From the NCBI GenBank assembly GCA_027310795.1, contig DAIDAD010000002.1, positions 1 through 15,394 on the forward strand: a DNA stretch of 15,394 bases. The letters are read 5' to 3'. The notes below the pieces were generated by a model, which worked only from the letters and a program-made list of their open reading frames with translations, was not told the origin of the DNA and ran no database searches. The stretch is from Candidatus Micrarchaeaceae archaeon. Its GTDB lineage: Archaea; Micrarchaeota; Micrarchaeia; Micrarchaeales; CABMGC01. Positions 14,497 to 15,394 of this stretch are shown here, piece after piece (within the stretch, counting starts at the first letter, position 1; every line of letters begins with the position of its first letter). The position numbers and the translations under genes are program-made.

Positions 14497-14551
14497 TTGT
14501 CGTGATAAAGCGATATGAAGTGACAGGCATGCCTGCAATCAAGTGGAACGC

Positions 14552-15133
14552 ATGAAGGACAAACGGATTTACAGAAAAGCCGCAGGAGCAATGCTAATGG
14601 CGGCATTTGCATCACTGCTAATATCAAACATATTGTCAATAGCCGCGTACCCGAGCTTTAATCCCAGCAAACAGTACTTCAGCGACTTTGGAATAATAAA
14701 GGCGACATCGCTGGCGTGGAACACGGGGATGTTCATTTTCGGAGTGTTGGCTGCTGCAGGGCTATTGCTGCTGCTTTATGCAGGAAACAGGAACAGTTTG
14801 CTATTTGCAATAGGGATGGCGGCAGGTATAGGCTTTGCAATATTAGCGGCATTTAACGAATCCGCAGGAAGTATGCATACAACAGGCGCACTCCTTGCTT
14901 TTGCTGCAGGAAGCATATTCACAATAGGGTCATACAACACTGAAAAGGGACCATTACTATACGTTCCAGTAGCGCTCGGCCTGATAAGCATAATCTCACT
15001 CATAATCTTGATTTTTTCAGCAAGTTTTCTAGGCCCTGGGATAACAGAGCTATTCATAGTAGTCCCGTTTGCAATATGGTTGCTGATTGTTGGGGTCAAA
15101 CTAGCTATTTTCAAAAGCAACAATTATGAGTAA
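14552..15133 (+). CDS. DUF998-like integral membrane protein
   Basis: A 193-residue hydrophobic protein with about six membrane helices (approximately 11-31, 56-77, 82-100, 110-127, 135-157 and 166-187). Between helices 1 and 2 it has FNPSKQYFSDFGI (36-48), matching the SDxG loop of DUF998 proteins. MHTTGALLAF (108-117) carries the conserved His before helix 4, and FNES follows helix 3. DUF998 proteins have no firmly established function. ATG 14552 is used; GTG 14543 is an in-frame alternative adding three residues. It is divergent from the LRV-like gene. The approximately 85 bp downstream to the next opposing gene show nothing recognisable. Confidence 0.75.
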   Translation: MKDKRIYRKAAGAMLMAAFASLLISNILSIAAYPSFNPSKQYFSDFGIIKATSLAWNTGMFIFGVLAAAGLLLLLYAGNRNSLLFAIGMAAGIGFAILAAFNESAGSMHTTGALLAFAAGSIFTIGSYNTEKGPLLYVPVALGLISIISLIILIFSASFLGPGITELFIVVPFAIWLLIVGVKLAIFKSNNYE

Positions 15134-15218
15134 GGCTAAAGTACAAAATACTGCATATACCAACAGGCGCTCTGTTCAATGTTGAATATGTAGAATCCTA
15201 AGAACCACGCAATCCTGA

Positions 15219-15394
15219 CTACTGATCTACAACATCGTCAAGTATTACTCTCTTTTCAAAAGCCCCTCTCTCATCCCGTTTCTTCTGTACTATAGAATCA
15301 AGTTGCACTTTGTGCATGCCCTTTGCAATTGCAATAGCATAAACGACCTCTAGAATATCTGCAAGCTCCTCAGGATTGCCGCTTGCTACATATT
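15219..15394 (-). CDS. MazG-like NTP pyrophosphohydrolase, C-terminal part (cut by window edge)
   Basis: The minus strand is open from the window edge to TAG 15219-15221. It encodes 58 residues: YVASGNPEELADILEVVYA, then IAIAKGMHKVQLDSIVQKK, then RDERGAFEKRVILDDVVDQ. The pattern EELADxLEVxYAxAxxKG followed by KxxERGxFxKxxxL is that of the all-alpha NTP pyrophosphatase superfamily (MazG/phosphoribosyl-ATP pyrophosphohydrolase-like; compare house-cleaning nucleotidases). The Glu/Asp residues (EELAD) would be metal ligands. The N-terminal half and start lie outside the window, so its exact subfamily cannot be given. Confidence 0.72.
   Translation of the reverse strand, partial: YVASGNPEELADILEVVYAIAIAKGMHKVQLDSIVQKKRDERGAFEKRVILDDVVDQ

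Noticed and set aside
1..15394. tRNA, rRNA, CRISPR array, transposon or toxin-antitoxin/defence genes
   Set aside because: Intergenic gaps are all under about 130 bp. I saw no cloverleaf-like sequence, spaced direct repeats, transposase motifs or inverted termini.

Overview
This window is from an archaeal chromosome and consists of housekeeping genes plus a small membrane-glycan region. Archaeal markers seen directly are: a proteasome beta subunit with a Thr nucleophile; an FttA/aCPSF1-type KH plus metallo-beta-lactamase plus beta-CASP ribonuclease; the short single-span archaeal form of SecE; ftsZ next to secE; a small TRAM protein; dolichol-phosphate-sugar-synthase-like glycosyltransferases; and TATA boxes about 26 bp before start codons, with almost no Shine-Dalgarno sequences. 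Very tight spacing, mid GC and a split RqcH-like gene suggest a small-genome lineage such as DPANN/Micrarchaeota. That placement is an inference.

Layout. (1) 1-2056, plus strand: ftsZ, secE and a stand-alone C-terminal (NFACT-R) part of the ribosome-quality-control protein RqcH/Rqc2. This last gene has an in-frame TAG 33 codons before its apparent natural end. (2) 2061-4274: a divergent pair, inorganic pyrophosphatase (minus) and a CTP synthase with unusual substitutions (plus), sharing an 84-bp two-promoter region. (3) 4260-9573: membrane and glycan genes. These are a DPM1-like glycosyltransferase and a Wzx-like flippase (minus, overlapping), a large GT-C-like membrane protein (plus) and an ALG5-like glycosyltransferase (minus). 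(4) 9660-12634, plus: a structured leader with a 12-codon upstream ORF, a TRAM protein, the proteasome beta subunit and FttA. Adjacency of psmB and the beta-CASP gene is shared with other archaea (Methanocaldococcus jannaschii MJ1237/MJ1236). (5) 12727-15133: an unrecognised coiled-coil protein, a small protein of 26-residue LRV/HEAT-like repeats (minus) and a DUF998-like membrane protein. (6) 15219 to the window edge, minus: the C-terminal end of a MazG-like NTP pyrophosphohydrolase.

How the genes work together. Region 1 serves division, protein export and ribosome rescue. In region 3 the two GT2 enzymes would charge polyprenyl phosphate with sugars, the flippase would move lipid-linked glycans across the membrane, and the GT-C protein could use polyprenyl-phosphate sugars outside the cell. 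Region 4 combines RNA binding, protein turnover and 3'-end formation/termination. The most notable points are the split and amber-interrupted RqcH C-terminal gene, the leaderless upstream ORF before the TRAM gene, the sequon-rich outer domain of the GT-C protein, and the unknown coiled-coil gene after FttA. I saw no tRNA, rRNA, CRISPR array, insertion sequence or recognisable defence system.
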